From: Comamonadaceae bacterium
Lineage (GTDB): Bacteria; Pseudomonadota; Gammaproteobacteria; Burkholderiales; Burkholderiaceae
Direction of reading: 5' to 3'
Assembly: GCA_947374535.1 (NCBI GenBank)
Contig: CANCCJ010000054.1
Location: forward strand, 1-16,276
DNA: 16,276 bases
The position numbers and the translations under genes are program-made. The notes below the pieces were generated by a model. It made no database searches. It saw only the letters and a list, made by a program, of their open reading frames with translations, and had not been told where the DNA came from. Below, one piece after another: positions 8,624 through 15,630 of the stretch. Every line of letters begins with the position of its first letter. Positions within the stretch are counted from its first letter, which is position 1.

Positions 8624-8661
8624 AATAAGCGACTCTGCGAACCCCAGCAGCTTCTTGCTGC
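8621..8661 (+). promoter_or_regulatory. Candidate efp promoter -10 and leader hairpin
   Basis: TAAAAT (8621-8626), overlapping the earP stop codon, is one base from the sigma-70 -10 consensus and would give a leader of about 60 nt before efp. No good -35 is seen at the right distance. Within that leader, GCAGC (8647-8651) and GCTGC (8657-8661) form a small perfect stem with a 5-nt loop. This would let efp be expressed separately from earP. No strong Shine-Dalgarno is visible before the efp ATG. Confidence 0.35.
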
Positions 8662-8694
8662 ATGGACCACATACCTCTTAAAAATTCTCACACT

Positions 8695-9249
8695 ATGAAA
8701 ACCGCTCAAGAAATCCGCGTTGGCAACGTCATCATGCACGGCAAGGACCCTATGGTTGTCCTGCGCACCGAATACCAACGTGGCGGTCGTGGCTCGTCCA
8801 CCGTTCGCATGAAATTGAAGAGCTTGATCGCTAACTTCGGCACCGAAGTCGTGTTCAAGGCCGACGACAAGATGGACCAAGTCATCTTGGACAAAAAAGA
8901 TTGCACCTACTCTTACTTCGCTGATCCCATGTATGTTTGCATGGACACCGATTTCAACCAATACGAAGTCGAAGCCAGCAACATGGGCGACGCCCTGAAC
9001 TACCTCGAAGACGGCATGGAACTCGAAGTGGTGTTCTACGACGAGAAAGCCATCTCTGTGGAATTGCCAACCAACGTGGTGCGCGAAATCACTTGGACTG
9101 AGCCAGCGGTCAAAGGCGACACCTCAGGCAAAGTGCTCAAGCCCGCCAAAATCGCAACCGGCTTCGAAGTGGCTGTGCCTTTGTTTGTGGCACAAGGCGA
9201 CAAAGTCGAAGTCGACACACGCACAGGCGAATACCGCAAGCGCGTCTAA
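8695..9249 (+). CDS. efp: Translation elongation factor P
   Basis: EF-P binds between the ribosomal P and E sites and promotes peptide bonds at consecutive prolines. The 184-residue protein has the normal three-barrel layout: the KOW-like domain I beginning [13 protein letters not shown], then domains II and III ending in [12 protein letters not shown], a classic EF-P C-terminal signature. The domain I loop tip reads RGGRGSS with arginine at residue 32 (codon 8788-8790), not the lysine of E. coli EF-P; this is the rhamnosylated residue in EarP-dependent species and agrees with earP directly upstream. The ATG at 8695 is chosen because the family start MKTAxExRxG begins there; an ATG at 8662 in the same frame would add 11 unrelated residues. 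A strong terminator follows. Confidence 0.98.
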   Translation: MKTAQEIRVGNVIMHGKDPMVVLRTEYQRGGRGSSTVRMKLKSLIANFGTEVVFKADDKMDQVILDKKDCTYSYFADPMYVCMDTDFNQYEVEASNMGDALNYLEDGMELEVVFYDEKAISVELPTNVVREITWTEPAVKGDTSGKVLKPAKIATGFEVAVPLFVAQGDKVEVDTRTGEYRKRV

Positions 9250-9266
9250 ACCTCACAAGGTTGACG

Positions 9267-9296
9267 AAAAAAGGCTCCTTCGCAGGAGCCTTTTTT
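9267..9296 (+). terminator. Intrinsic (Rho-independent) terminator after efp
   Basis: Perfect 7-bp GC-rich stem GGCTCCT / AGGAGCC (9273-9279 and 9284-9290) with loop TCGC and an uninterrupted run of six T (9291-9296), 17 nt after the efp stop. Six A precede the stem (9267-9272), so the A-run and T-run can extend the helix and the element could also work in the opposite direction, although no gene converges here. It ends the earP-efp unit and separates it from the LOG-family gene. Confidence 0.95.
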
Positions 9297-9339
9297 CATG
9301 GTGTCGAGACTTTAAGTTGTGCCAGTAACATGGGCTCCT

Positions 9340-10203
9340 ATGAATGGAAAGCTAGACCCTCACGACAGCCGCCTTGCCAACGCTTGGGAAATCCTCAAAG
9401 CACACTACGACAACGGCGACTCACTCAAACCCGAATCCAATCGACTGGCGTTTGCAGACCCCGAGTTTTTGCTGCGCCGCGAAACGCGCGGCATTCGCAT
9501 ACAACTCGAAATGCTCAAGCCCGATTTGGCACAAAACGAACATGGCATTGAACACACTGTCGTGATTTTTGGAAGCGCACGTTTTCGCAGCGAAGAGGTG
9601 TCACACCTTCAGCTGATGCAAGCGCGTGCCAGCGGTGATGAAGCCGCCATCATCAAAGCCGAAACATTGGTGCGCAACGCGCGCTTTTACGAACAAGCCC
9701 GCGCCCTCGCCCACAACATCACCAAGTTCAGTGAAAACAAAACCAATGGCAGAAAGTTGTTCATTTGCACGGGTGGCGGCCCCGGCATCATGGAAGCGGC
9801 CAACCGTGGTGCGGCAGAGGCTGGTGGCCTGAGCGTGGGCTTGAACATCGCGTTGCCCCACGAACAATCACCCAACCCCTACATCACGCCTGACTTGAAC
9901 TTCAAGTTCCACTACTTCGCGATGCGCAAAATGCACTTCATGATGCGCGCCAAAGCTTTGGTGGCCTTTCCTGGCGGCTTTGGCACTTTGGATGAGTTGT
10001 TTGAAACCTTGACCCTCGTGCAGTGCAAGAAATCCAAACCCGTGCCCATCGTGCTGTTTGGCAGCAACTATTGGAAGCGCTTGTTCAACCCGCATGTGCT
10101 GGTCGAAGAAGGTGTGATTTCAGAAGAGGATTTGAACTTGTTCAAGTACGTCGACACCGTGGACGAGGCATGGAACTTCATACGTGATTTTTATGAACTC
10201 TGA
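9340..10203 (+). CDS. LOG-family (TIGR00730) Rossmann-fold protein, probable nucleotide phosphoribohydrolase
   Basis: This protein belongs to the LOG / lysine-decarboxylase-like family, whose characterised members cleave the N-glycosidic bond of nucleoside 5'-monophosphates (including cytokinin precursors). Signatures: FGSAR (77-81), CTGGGPGIMEAANRGA (143-158, with the catalytic Glu152) and PGGFGTLDE (211-219), plus the Arg-Lys of MRKMHF (195-200). The core family is about 190 residues; this one has about 287, with an extra N-terminal region of about 70 residues and an expanded loop at 85-135. The substrate cannot be read from sequence. I prefer ATG 9340 (MNGKLDPHD); a GTG at 9319 in frame is the alternative and adds seven residues. 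It starts 43 nt after the efp terminator, with no obvious promoter seen. Its last 26 bp overlap the convergent MFS gene. Confidence 0.9.
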   Translation: MNGKLDPHDSRLANAWEILKAHYDNGDSLKPESNRLAFADPEFLLRRETRGIRIQLEMLKPDLAQNEHGIEHTVVIFGSARFRSEEVSHLQLMQARASGDEAAIIKAETLVRNARFYEQARALAHNITKFSENKTNGRKLFICTGGGPGIMEAANRGAAEAGGLSVGLNIALPHEQSPNPYITPDLNFKFHYFAMRKMHFMMRAKALVAFPGGFGTLDELFETLTLVQCKKSKPVPIVLFGSNYWKRLFNPHVLVEEGVISEEDLNLFKYVDTVDEAWNFIRDFYEL

Positions 10204-11329
10204 GTTGATACGCACTGCGTGAGCCCAAACCCACCACCGCAGACACACACCAGAACACACCACTGATGCCGATGACGGTGCCCGCCGCACCAAACACCAT
10301 CGGCATCAACACGCTCGACGCGTTGATGCCCATCAAGCGCAAACCTAAAGCCTCGCCATGCCGGTGCTCTGGCGTGATTTGGTGCAGCGTGCTCATCACC
10401 ATCGGCTGAACCCCCCCCAGCGACAAGCCCACCAACACCGAGCAAGCCCCCATAAGCCAAGCCGTTTCGGTGAACGGATAGATCGCCAGCATGAATGAAG
10501 TGATGAGCATCGCACCTGTGATGACTTGCCACTCATGCAACCGTGCCGCAATGAAAGGCATCATCATCCGTATGAACGCTGCGGCCAGCGCAAATGCCCC
10601 CAAGATGGAACCAATCGCGGAGGCACTGAGGCCGCGCTCATGCCCCAAGATGGGCACGACAAAGGTGTGCACATCCCAACACGCCGACAAAAACCAATTC
10701 ACCATCAACAAGCGACGAAACATGGGCTCGTTCAACAAATCCCACGCGCTGTTTTTTTCGTGACCCTCGGGCTTGACCACCTTGGGCAACTCATGCGCTT
10801 GGCGGATACACACCCAAGCCACGATGGGCAAAGCAGCCATGGCTGCAAAGGCCCATTGAAAGCCGGCATGGTCAATCAACAAACCAGCCGTGAACGGCCC
10901 AATGAAATTAGAGAATGCAGGCGCAATCGAAAGCCAGCTGAATGCTTGCTTCATTTGCGCCAAACCCCGCGCTGCGCGCCCCACATGACGCTGTAAAGCA
11001 ATGATGGCAATGCCCGTGGCACCGCCTGTCATCAAACCACTGAAACACAGCACCGGAAAGATAGGCCACAAAGCCGCAGCGCCTGCGCCTATGGCGCCCA
11101 TGAGCACACTCCACATGACGGGGCGCTTCAAACCATGCAAATCGGCATAGCGTCCTGCGGGCAAAGCCAAGAACACCTGCGTCAAGGCAAACATGGCCAG
11201 CAAAAAACCAACGGCAGCTTCGCTTTGACCGCTGCGCAAGGCCATCAAGGGTGCTGCCATACGCATGCCCGCCATGCAGGCGTGCAGACACACTTGGCCT
11301 GCAATCAGCTTGGTAAGTTCACGTTTCAA
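10178..11329 (-). CDS. Major facilitator superfamily transporter
   Basis: A 383-residue inner-membrane protein with the repeated hydrophobic helices of an MFS permease, about 12 spans. The loop between helices 2 and 3 carries GRYADLHGLKR (59-69), the family motif A (GxLADRxGRK/R type); a polar central loop (about 176-205, PKVVKPEGHEKNS) splits the two halves. Substrate is not identifiable; homologues are usually annotated only as MFS transporter. The start is a TTG at 11329 that overlaps the rmuC stop as TTGA, suggesting translational coupling. A downstream Met (residue 19, 22 or 24) would cut into the first helix, so I keep the TTG. It is the last gene of the leftward operon, and its final 26 bp lie antisense to the end of the LOG-family gene. 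Confidence 0.88.
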   Translation of the reverse strand: MKRELTKLIAGQVCLHACMAGMRMAAPLMALRSGQSEAAVGFLLAMFALTQVFLALPAGRYADLHGLKRPVMWSVLMGAIGAGAAALWPIFPVLCFSGLMTGGATGIAIIALQRHVGRAARGLAQMKQAFSWLSIAPAFSNFIGPFTAGLLIDHAGFQWAFAAMAALPIVAWVCIRQAHELPKVVKPEGHEKNSAWDLLNEPMFRRLLMVNWFLSACWDVHTFVVPILGHERGLSASAIGSILGAFALAAAFIRMMMPFIAARLHEWQVITGAMLITSFMLAIYPFTETAWLMGACSVLVGLSLGGVQPMVMSTLHQITPEHRHGEALGLRLMGINASSVLMPMVFGAAGTVIGISGVFWCVSAVVGLGSRSAYQLRVHKNHV

Positions 11330-12579
11330 GCTTGGGTGTCCGCATCATCTAGCGCCTCATCCAATTTGGGCAAAAGCGCTTGCGCCTCGCCCTCGGGTAA
11401 GGCCTCAACGTTCTTTAATGCGCGGCGCATTTGGCGGCTTCGTGTATCGGCACGGTCCAAGGTGTCGGCAGCTTTTTGCACTTGCTCGCGCACCTTCTCC
11501 ACCCAGTCGCCGTAGCGCTCAAATTCAGTTTTGACGGCACCCAAGACCTTCCACACCTCAGAGGCTTGTTGCTCCAAGGCAAGCGTGCGAAAGCCCATGT
11601 GCAAACTATTGAGCATGGCCAACAAGGTGGTGGGGCCAGCCAACGTGACACGGTAGTCGCGCTGCAAGGTGTCCATCAAACCGGGGCGACGCAGCACCTC
11701 GGCATACAAGCCTTCGGTGGGCAAAAACAAAATAGCAAAGTCGGTGGTGTGCGGTGGTGCGAGGTAGCTTTCGGCAATGCTTTTGGCTTCGGTGCGGATG
11801 CGCACCTCCAGTGCTTTGGCCGCAGCTTCAGCAGCCACGCCATCGGCGCGGTCTTGCGCATCTAGCAAACGCTCGTAGTCTTCGCGGGGAAACTTGGCAT
11901 CAATCGGCAGCCACACTGGCTCCCCGTCTGCGCCGCCGCGACCGGGAAAGCGAATGGCAAAGTCCACGCGCTGATTGCTGCGGGGTTTTGTCTCGACTTG
12001 CTTGGCGTACTGCTCAATCGTGAGCACTTGTTCTAGCAAGGCTTCGAGTTGCACCTCGCCAAACATGCCGCGTGTTTTGACGTTGGTCAGCACGCGCTGC
12101 AAGCTACCCACGCCATCGGCCAACTTTTGCATTTGGCCCAAACCGTTGTGCACTTGCTCCAGTCGCTCGGCTACTTGCTTGAAGCTCTCGGACAAACGTT
12201 TTTCCAACGTGGTTTGCAGCTTCTCGTCCACCGTGCGGCGCATTTCGTCCAACTTGTCGGCATTGCTTTTTTGCAGCTGCTGCAGTTGTTGGTTCAGCGT
12301 GTCGGTGATGCTTTTTTGCATGAGCGTGAGCTGCTGCACTTGGCTTTGTTGAAACAGCGCGAGGGTTTGCGTCAGCTCTTGGCGGCCACCGCGCGATGAT
12401 TCGGCAATCTCGGTACGCAGCTCGCGCTCAATGCGTTCCAGCTTCTCGTGCATGCTTTGCAAGCTCTGCTGCAACGCCTGTGCGGCTGCATCGTTGCTGC
12501 CACTGGGGCGGCGCAAGAGCAGCACCAACAATAAGGCGTTGAAAGCACCAATGCCAACCGCCACCCAAAATTCCATCAT
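11326..12579 (-). CDS. rmuC: DNA recombination protein RmuC
   Basis: RmuC is a membrane-anchored coiled-coil protein with a restriction-endonuclease-like domain; in E. coli its loss changes the rate of inverted-repeat recombination, and the biochemical activity is not settled. The 417 residues show an N-terminal hydrophobic anchor (about 5-22), a Gln/Leu/Glu-rich coiled coil (about 30-165), and the RmuC domain (about 168-390). The PD-(D/E)XK-like core is visible as GMFGEVQLEALLEQVL (171-186), VDFAIRFPG with Asp206, and PIDAKFPREDYERL with Asp227 and Lys229. The ATG at 12579 overlaps the stop of the upstream dehydrogenase gene as ATGA; a second ATG follows directly at 12576. Its own stop overlaps the MFS start. 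Confidence 0.95.
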   Translation of the reverse strand: MMEFWVAVGIGAFNALLLVLLLRRPSGSNDAAAQALQQSLQSMHEKLERIERELRTEIAESSRGGRQELTQTLALFQQSQVQQLTLMQKSITDTLNQQLQQLQKSNADKLDEMRRTVDEKLQTTLEKRLSESFKQVAERLEQVHNGLGQMQKLADGVGSLQRVLTNVKTRGMFGEVQLEALLEQVLTIEQYAKQVETKPRSNQRVDFAIRFPGRGGADGEPVWLPIDAKFPREDYERLLDAQDRADGVAAEAAAKALEVRIRTEAKSIAESYLAPPHTTDFAILFLPTEGLYAEVLRRPGLMDTLQRDYRVTLAGPTTLLAMLNSLHMGFRTLALEQQASEVWKVLGAVKTEFERYGDWVEKVREQVQKAADTLDRADTRSRQMRRALKNVEALPEGEAQALLPKLDEALDDADTQA

Positions 12580-13550
12580 GCAGCCACCGTGTTCAAAGGC
12601 GTCACTGACTTGCCTTGGGTGAAGTAGCTGATGAGGTTGTCCGCCGCTAAATTGGCCATGGCCATGCGGGTGGGAATGGACGCGCTGGCAATATGCGGCG
12701 TCAACACCACGTTGGGCACAGTCAACAAATCGGGATGCACTTTGGGCTCGCCTTCAAACACATCCAAGCCAGCGGCTGCAATACGTTTCTCACGCAAAGC
12801 GACAGCCAAAGCGGCATCGTCCACAATGCCGCCGCGTGCGATGTTGATGAGCGTGGCGGTGGGCTTCATTTGCGCCAACTCTGCTGCGCCGATGGTGTGG
12901 TGTGACGCGGCGCTATAAGGCACGACCAACATCACATGATCCGCAGTTTTGAGCAACTCTTCTTTGCTGACATACGTGGCTTTGCATTCAGCTTCGGCCT
13001 CTGCGCTCAAGCGTGAACGGTTGTGATAAATGACCTTCATGCCAAAGCCGTGTGCAGCGCGACGGGCAATGCCTTGGCCAATGCGGCCCATACCAAAAAT
13101 GCCAATGGTGCTGCCGTGCACTTCAGCGCCGGCAAACATGTCGTAGCGCCATTGCGTCCACTCGCCACGGCGCAAGTAGTGCTCGCTCTCAGCCATGCGG
13201 CGCGCGGTGGCCATTAACAACGCAAAGCCAAAGTCGGCGGTGGTTTCAGTCAATACATCGGGCGTGTTGCTGGCTTGCACACCTTGAGCCGTCATGGCGG
13301 GCACGTCGAAGTTGTTGTAACCCACGGCCATGTTGGCCACAGCCTTCAGGCTTGGACAAGCTTTGAGCACTTCGGCATCCACAGGATCAGAGCCCGTGGT
13401 GAGCGCACCTGCGTGTTGCGACAAGGCTTGCGTCCACGATGCTTTGGTCCACCCCACATCTGCTTGGTTGTCGGTGACGTCAAAGTGATCGCGCAAGCGT
13501 GTCAAGGTTTCTTCAAAGATGGGACGGGCGACGATGATTTTGGGTTTCAT
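12576..13550 (-). CDS. D-2-hydroxyacid dehydrogenase (glyoxylate/hydroxypyruvate reductase-like)
   Basis: This NAD(P)-dependent D-isomer-specific 2-hydroxyacid dehydrogenase reduces 2-keto acids, by similarity most likely glyoxylate, hydroxypyruvate or 2-ketogluconate (GhrB-like). The 324-residue length is typical. The dinucleotide fold starts at STIGIFGMGRIGQGIARRA (147-165). Catalytic residues are present: Arg239 in NIARGG, Glu268 in DVFEGEP and His286 in TPHIAS. HNRSR (176-180) after the second strand places Arg178 and Arg180 where arginines favour NADPH over NADH in this family. The ATG at 13550 has no ribosome site of its own and comes 3 nt after the stop of the small ORF upstream, so translation is probably coupled; its stop overlaps the rmuC start. 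The exact substrate is uncertain, so no symbol is given. Confidence 0.92.
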   Translation of the reverse strand: MKPKIIVARPIFEETLTRLRDHFDVTDNQADVGWTKASWTQALSQHAGALTTGSDPVDAEVLKACPSLKAVANMAVGYNNFDVPAMTAQGVQASNTPDVLTETTADFGFALLMATARRMAESEHYLRRGEWTQWRYDMFAGAEVHGSTIGIFGMGRIGQGIARRAAHGFGMKVIYHNRSRLSAEAEAECKATYVSKEELLKTADHVMLVVPYSAASHHTIGAAELAQMKPTATLINIARGGIVDDAALAVALREKRIAAAGLDVFEGEPKVHPDLLTVPNVVLTPHIASASIPTRMAMANLAADNLISYFTQGKSVTPLNTVAA

Positions 13551-13553
13551 AAA

Positions 13554-13703
13554 TTATTCAATCATGTTGAGTTTTTTAGCCCACCAAGGGGTGAGCGCGG
13601 GCAGCAAGGTCAAAGGCATGAGCTGGGTCATGTCTTGAAACTGAGCCACAGAAATCACAGCCAACGCTAGCGCGAATAAAAAAACCACCTTGAGGTTATT
13701 CAT
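13554..13703 (-). CDS. Small predicted membrane peptide, 49 residues
   Basis: I do not recognise this protein. The ATG at 13703 opens 49 codons ending in TAA (13556-13554). The peptide starts MNNLKVVFLFALALAVISVA, a positively charged start and one hydrophobic helix (about 5-20), followed by QFQDMTQLMPLTLLPALTP and a basic end with WWAKK, so it is either a single-span membrane peptide or carries a signal-like helix. A strong Shine-Dalgarno, AAGGGG (complement of 13710-13715), sits 6 nt before the ATG. It lies 15 nt after the pncB stop and 3 nt before the dehydrogenase start, exactly filling what would otherwise be the only long gap of the operon. The ribosome site, start, stop and hydrophobic pattern together support translation; there is no homology evidence. 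Confidence 0.68.
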   Translation of the reverse strand: MNNLKVVFLFALALAVISVAQFQDMTQLMPLTLLPALTPWWAKKLNMIE

Positions 13704-13718
13704 CAACGGCCCCTTGGC

Positions 13719-14903
13719 TTAAACAGGCTGCGCAATGTCAAACACTTGGCGAAGGTAGGCCAGGTATTTTTCGTCTTGGCACATATTCTTGGAGGGGGTG
13801 TCAGAGAGTTTGGCCACGGGCTGACCGTTGCACTGGGTCATCTTGATAACGATTTGCAAAGGCTCGTAGCCGAGGTCATTGGTCAAGTTGGTACCAATGC
13901 CGAACGCCAATTGGCAACGTCCACGAAATTGTTGGTAAAGCGCGATGGTTTTTTCGATGGTCAAACCATCAGAAAAAATCAGCGTCTTGGTCATGGGGTC
14001 TACGCGGTTGTTGCGATAGTGCGCAATCATGCGCTCGCCCCAAGTGAAAGGGTCTCCACTGTCGTGGCGAGCGCCATCGAACAGCTTGCAAAAGTACATG
14101 TCGAAGTCACGCAAGAACGGCTCGATGCCATACACATCGCTAAGCGCAATCCCTAGATCACCTCGGTATTCACGCGCCCACGTCTCAAAGCCAAACACTT
14201 GGCTGTCACGCAAACGTGGCCCCAAGGCTTGGCAGGCTTGCAAGTATTCATGCGCCATGGTGCCCAAAGGCGTGAGGCCCAGCTTCATGGCAAACAAGGC
14301 ATTGCTGGTACCCGCCAGTTGGCCTTCACTGCCCGTGCCCAATTTGGAGGCCAGCACACGCAGCAACTCTTCATGCCACGCTTTTGAAAAGCGGCGGCGT
14401 GTGCCGTAGTCAGCGATCTTCAAATCGCTCAAACGCTCGGCGTGCAAGGCCTCAATTTTGTGCTCTAGGCGTTTGCGGCCTTCCAAGAAATCCGGCACTT
14501 TTTGCGTGTTGCGAAAGTACACCTCGTTGACGATGGCCAACACCGGAATCTCAAACAAAATCGTGTGCAGCCAAGGGCCTTGGATGCTGATGTCAATCTC
14601 CCCCGTCGAGAGCGCGTTGACTTGGATGTACTTCTCGTTCAGACGGAACAGCCCCAAGAAATCTACAAAGTCGCTCTTGATAAAGCGCAAGCTGCGCAAC
14701 CAAGCCAACTCCGCGTCTTGAAATTGCAAGCTGCACAGCGAGCGGATTTCGTCGCGAATTTCTTGGACATACGGCGCTAGCGCCACACCCGGATTGCGGC
14801 ACTTGAATTTGTACGAGACCTGCGCACTCGGGAACTGATGCAGCACGGCCTGCATCATGGTGAATTTGTAAAGGTCGGTGTCGAGCAGGCTGGTGATGAT
14901 CAT
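13719..14903 (-). CDS. pncB: Nicotinate phosphoribosyltransferase
   Basis: PncB joins nicotinate and PRPP to form nicotinate mononucleotide with ATP hydrolysis, the first step of NAD salvage (Preiss-Handler pathway), in the cytosol. The 394-residue length is normal. The protein begins with the family start [16 protein letters not shown] (5-20); [22 protein letters not shown] (198-219) includes His218, the residue phosphorylated during catalysis in the Salmonella enzyme; RHDSGDP (279-285) and FSDGLT follow in the phosphoribosyl-binding barrel. The ATG at 14903 directly precedes that conserved start. The nitroreductase-like gene ends 19 nt upstream, and a 49-codon small ORF begins 15 nt downstream, so it sits in the middle of the operon. 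No clear Shine-Dalgarno was seen. Confidence 0.97.
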   Translation of the reverse strand: MIITSLLDTDLYKFTMMQAVLHQFPSAQVSYKFKCRNPGVALAPYVQEIRDEIRSLCSLQFQDAELAWLRSLRFIKSDFVDFLGLFRLNEKYIQVNALSTGEIDISIQGPWLHTILFEIPVLAIVNEVYFRNTQKVPDFLEGRKRLEHKIEALHAERLSDLKIADYGTRRRFSKAWHEELLRVLASKLGTGSEGQLAGTSNALFAMKLGLTPLGTMAHEYLQACQALGPRLRDSQVFGFETWAREYRGDLGIALSDVYGIEPFLRDFDMYFCKLFDGARHDSGDPFTWGERMIAHYRNNRVDPMTKTLIFSDGLTIEKTIALYQQFRGRCQLAFGIGTNLTNDLGYEPLQIVIKMTQCNGQPVAKLSDTPSKNMCQDEKYLAYLRQVFDIAQPV

Positions 14904-14922
14904 CGGAAGCTAACTAAAAAAC

Positions 14923-15630
14923 TCAGGCCACCCAATGGGTGAATTCACTCACAGGCACACGCGGCGTGACCAAGGTGTTGACCTTGTCTGTTTCATCGGC
15001 AAAACCCAGCGACATGCCGCACACCAGCATTTCACTTTCGCCCGCACCAATGTGCGGCAGGATGATGCTGTGAAACGCATTCCACGCTGCTTGTGGGCAA
15101 GTGTGCAGGCCACGCGCACGCGCAGCCAACATGATGTTTTGCAAGAACATGCCGTAGTCCAGCAAAGAGCCACGGCCCATGACCTTGTCGAGAGTAAACA
15201 TCAAACCCACGGGGGCGTCGAAGAACTTGAAGTTGCGCTGTTGCTGCTCGTGCATGGGGACACGGTCGCCTTTACCAATGCCCAACAAACCGTAAAGGCT
15301 CCAACCGTTTTCACGGCGGCGGTCAATGTAAGGGCTGACCCATTGCTCGGGGTAATAGTCATAGGGCTCTTGGTATTGCTTGGCCACCTCGGGGTTGGCA
15401 CGGATGGCCTCATGCGCTTCGCAGACTTTTTCAATCAAGCCATCACGCTTGTCGCCTTCCAACACATAGACCTTCCAAGGCTGGGTGTTGGTGCCCGATG
15501 GCGCACGGCTCGCCACTTGCAAAATTTCGGTGATCAACTCACGCGACACAGTTTGCTGCGTGAACGCGCGTGCCGACATGCGTGTGGTGATGGCGTGGTC
15601 CACTGCAGCGACATTTGATGGGTGGGTCAT
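14923..15630 (-). CDS. Nitroreductase family protein
   Basis: A 235-residue member of the FMN-dependent nitroreductase family, which uses NAD(P)H to reduce nitroaromatics, quinones or similar acceptors; the physiological substrate is not readable. Visible family features are the N-terminal ITTRMSARAF (FMN-phosphate-contact region, usually RRSxRxF), RAPSGTNTQPWKVYVL (42-57, flavin loop with SxxNxQPW), and LLDYGMFLQNIMLAARARGL with the downstream hydrophobic dimer helix. The central region YYPEQW...YGLLGIGKGDR resembles the PnbA (nitrobenzoate reductase) subgroup. The ATG at 15630 has a good Shine-Dalgarno, GGAGAG, 6 nt upstream, and overlaps the stop of the deacetylase gene as ATGA. An open frame reaching 15798 overlaps that gene and is not the start. 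Confidence 0.9.
   Translation of the reverse strand: MTHPSNVAAVDHAITTRMSARAFTQQTVSRELITEILQVASRAPSGTNTQPWKVYVLEGDKRDGLIEKVCEAHEAIRANPEVAKQYQEPYDYYPEQWVSPYIDRRRENGWSLYGLLGIGKGDRVPMHEQQQRNFKFFDAPVGLMFTLDKVMGRGSLLDYGMFLQNIMLAARARGLHTCPQAAWNAFHSIILPHIGAGESEMLVCGMSLGFADETDKVNTLVTPRVPVSEFTHWVA

Noticed and set aside
14935..15618. 227-codon open frame on the plus strand
   Set aside because: It is antisense to the nitroreductase gene and shows no family motif; the opposite strand has clear motifs and a Shine-Dalgarno.
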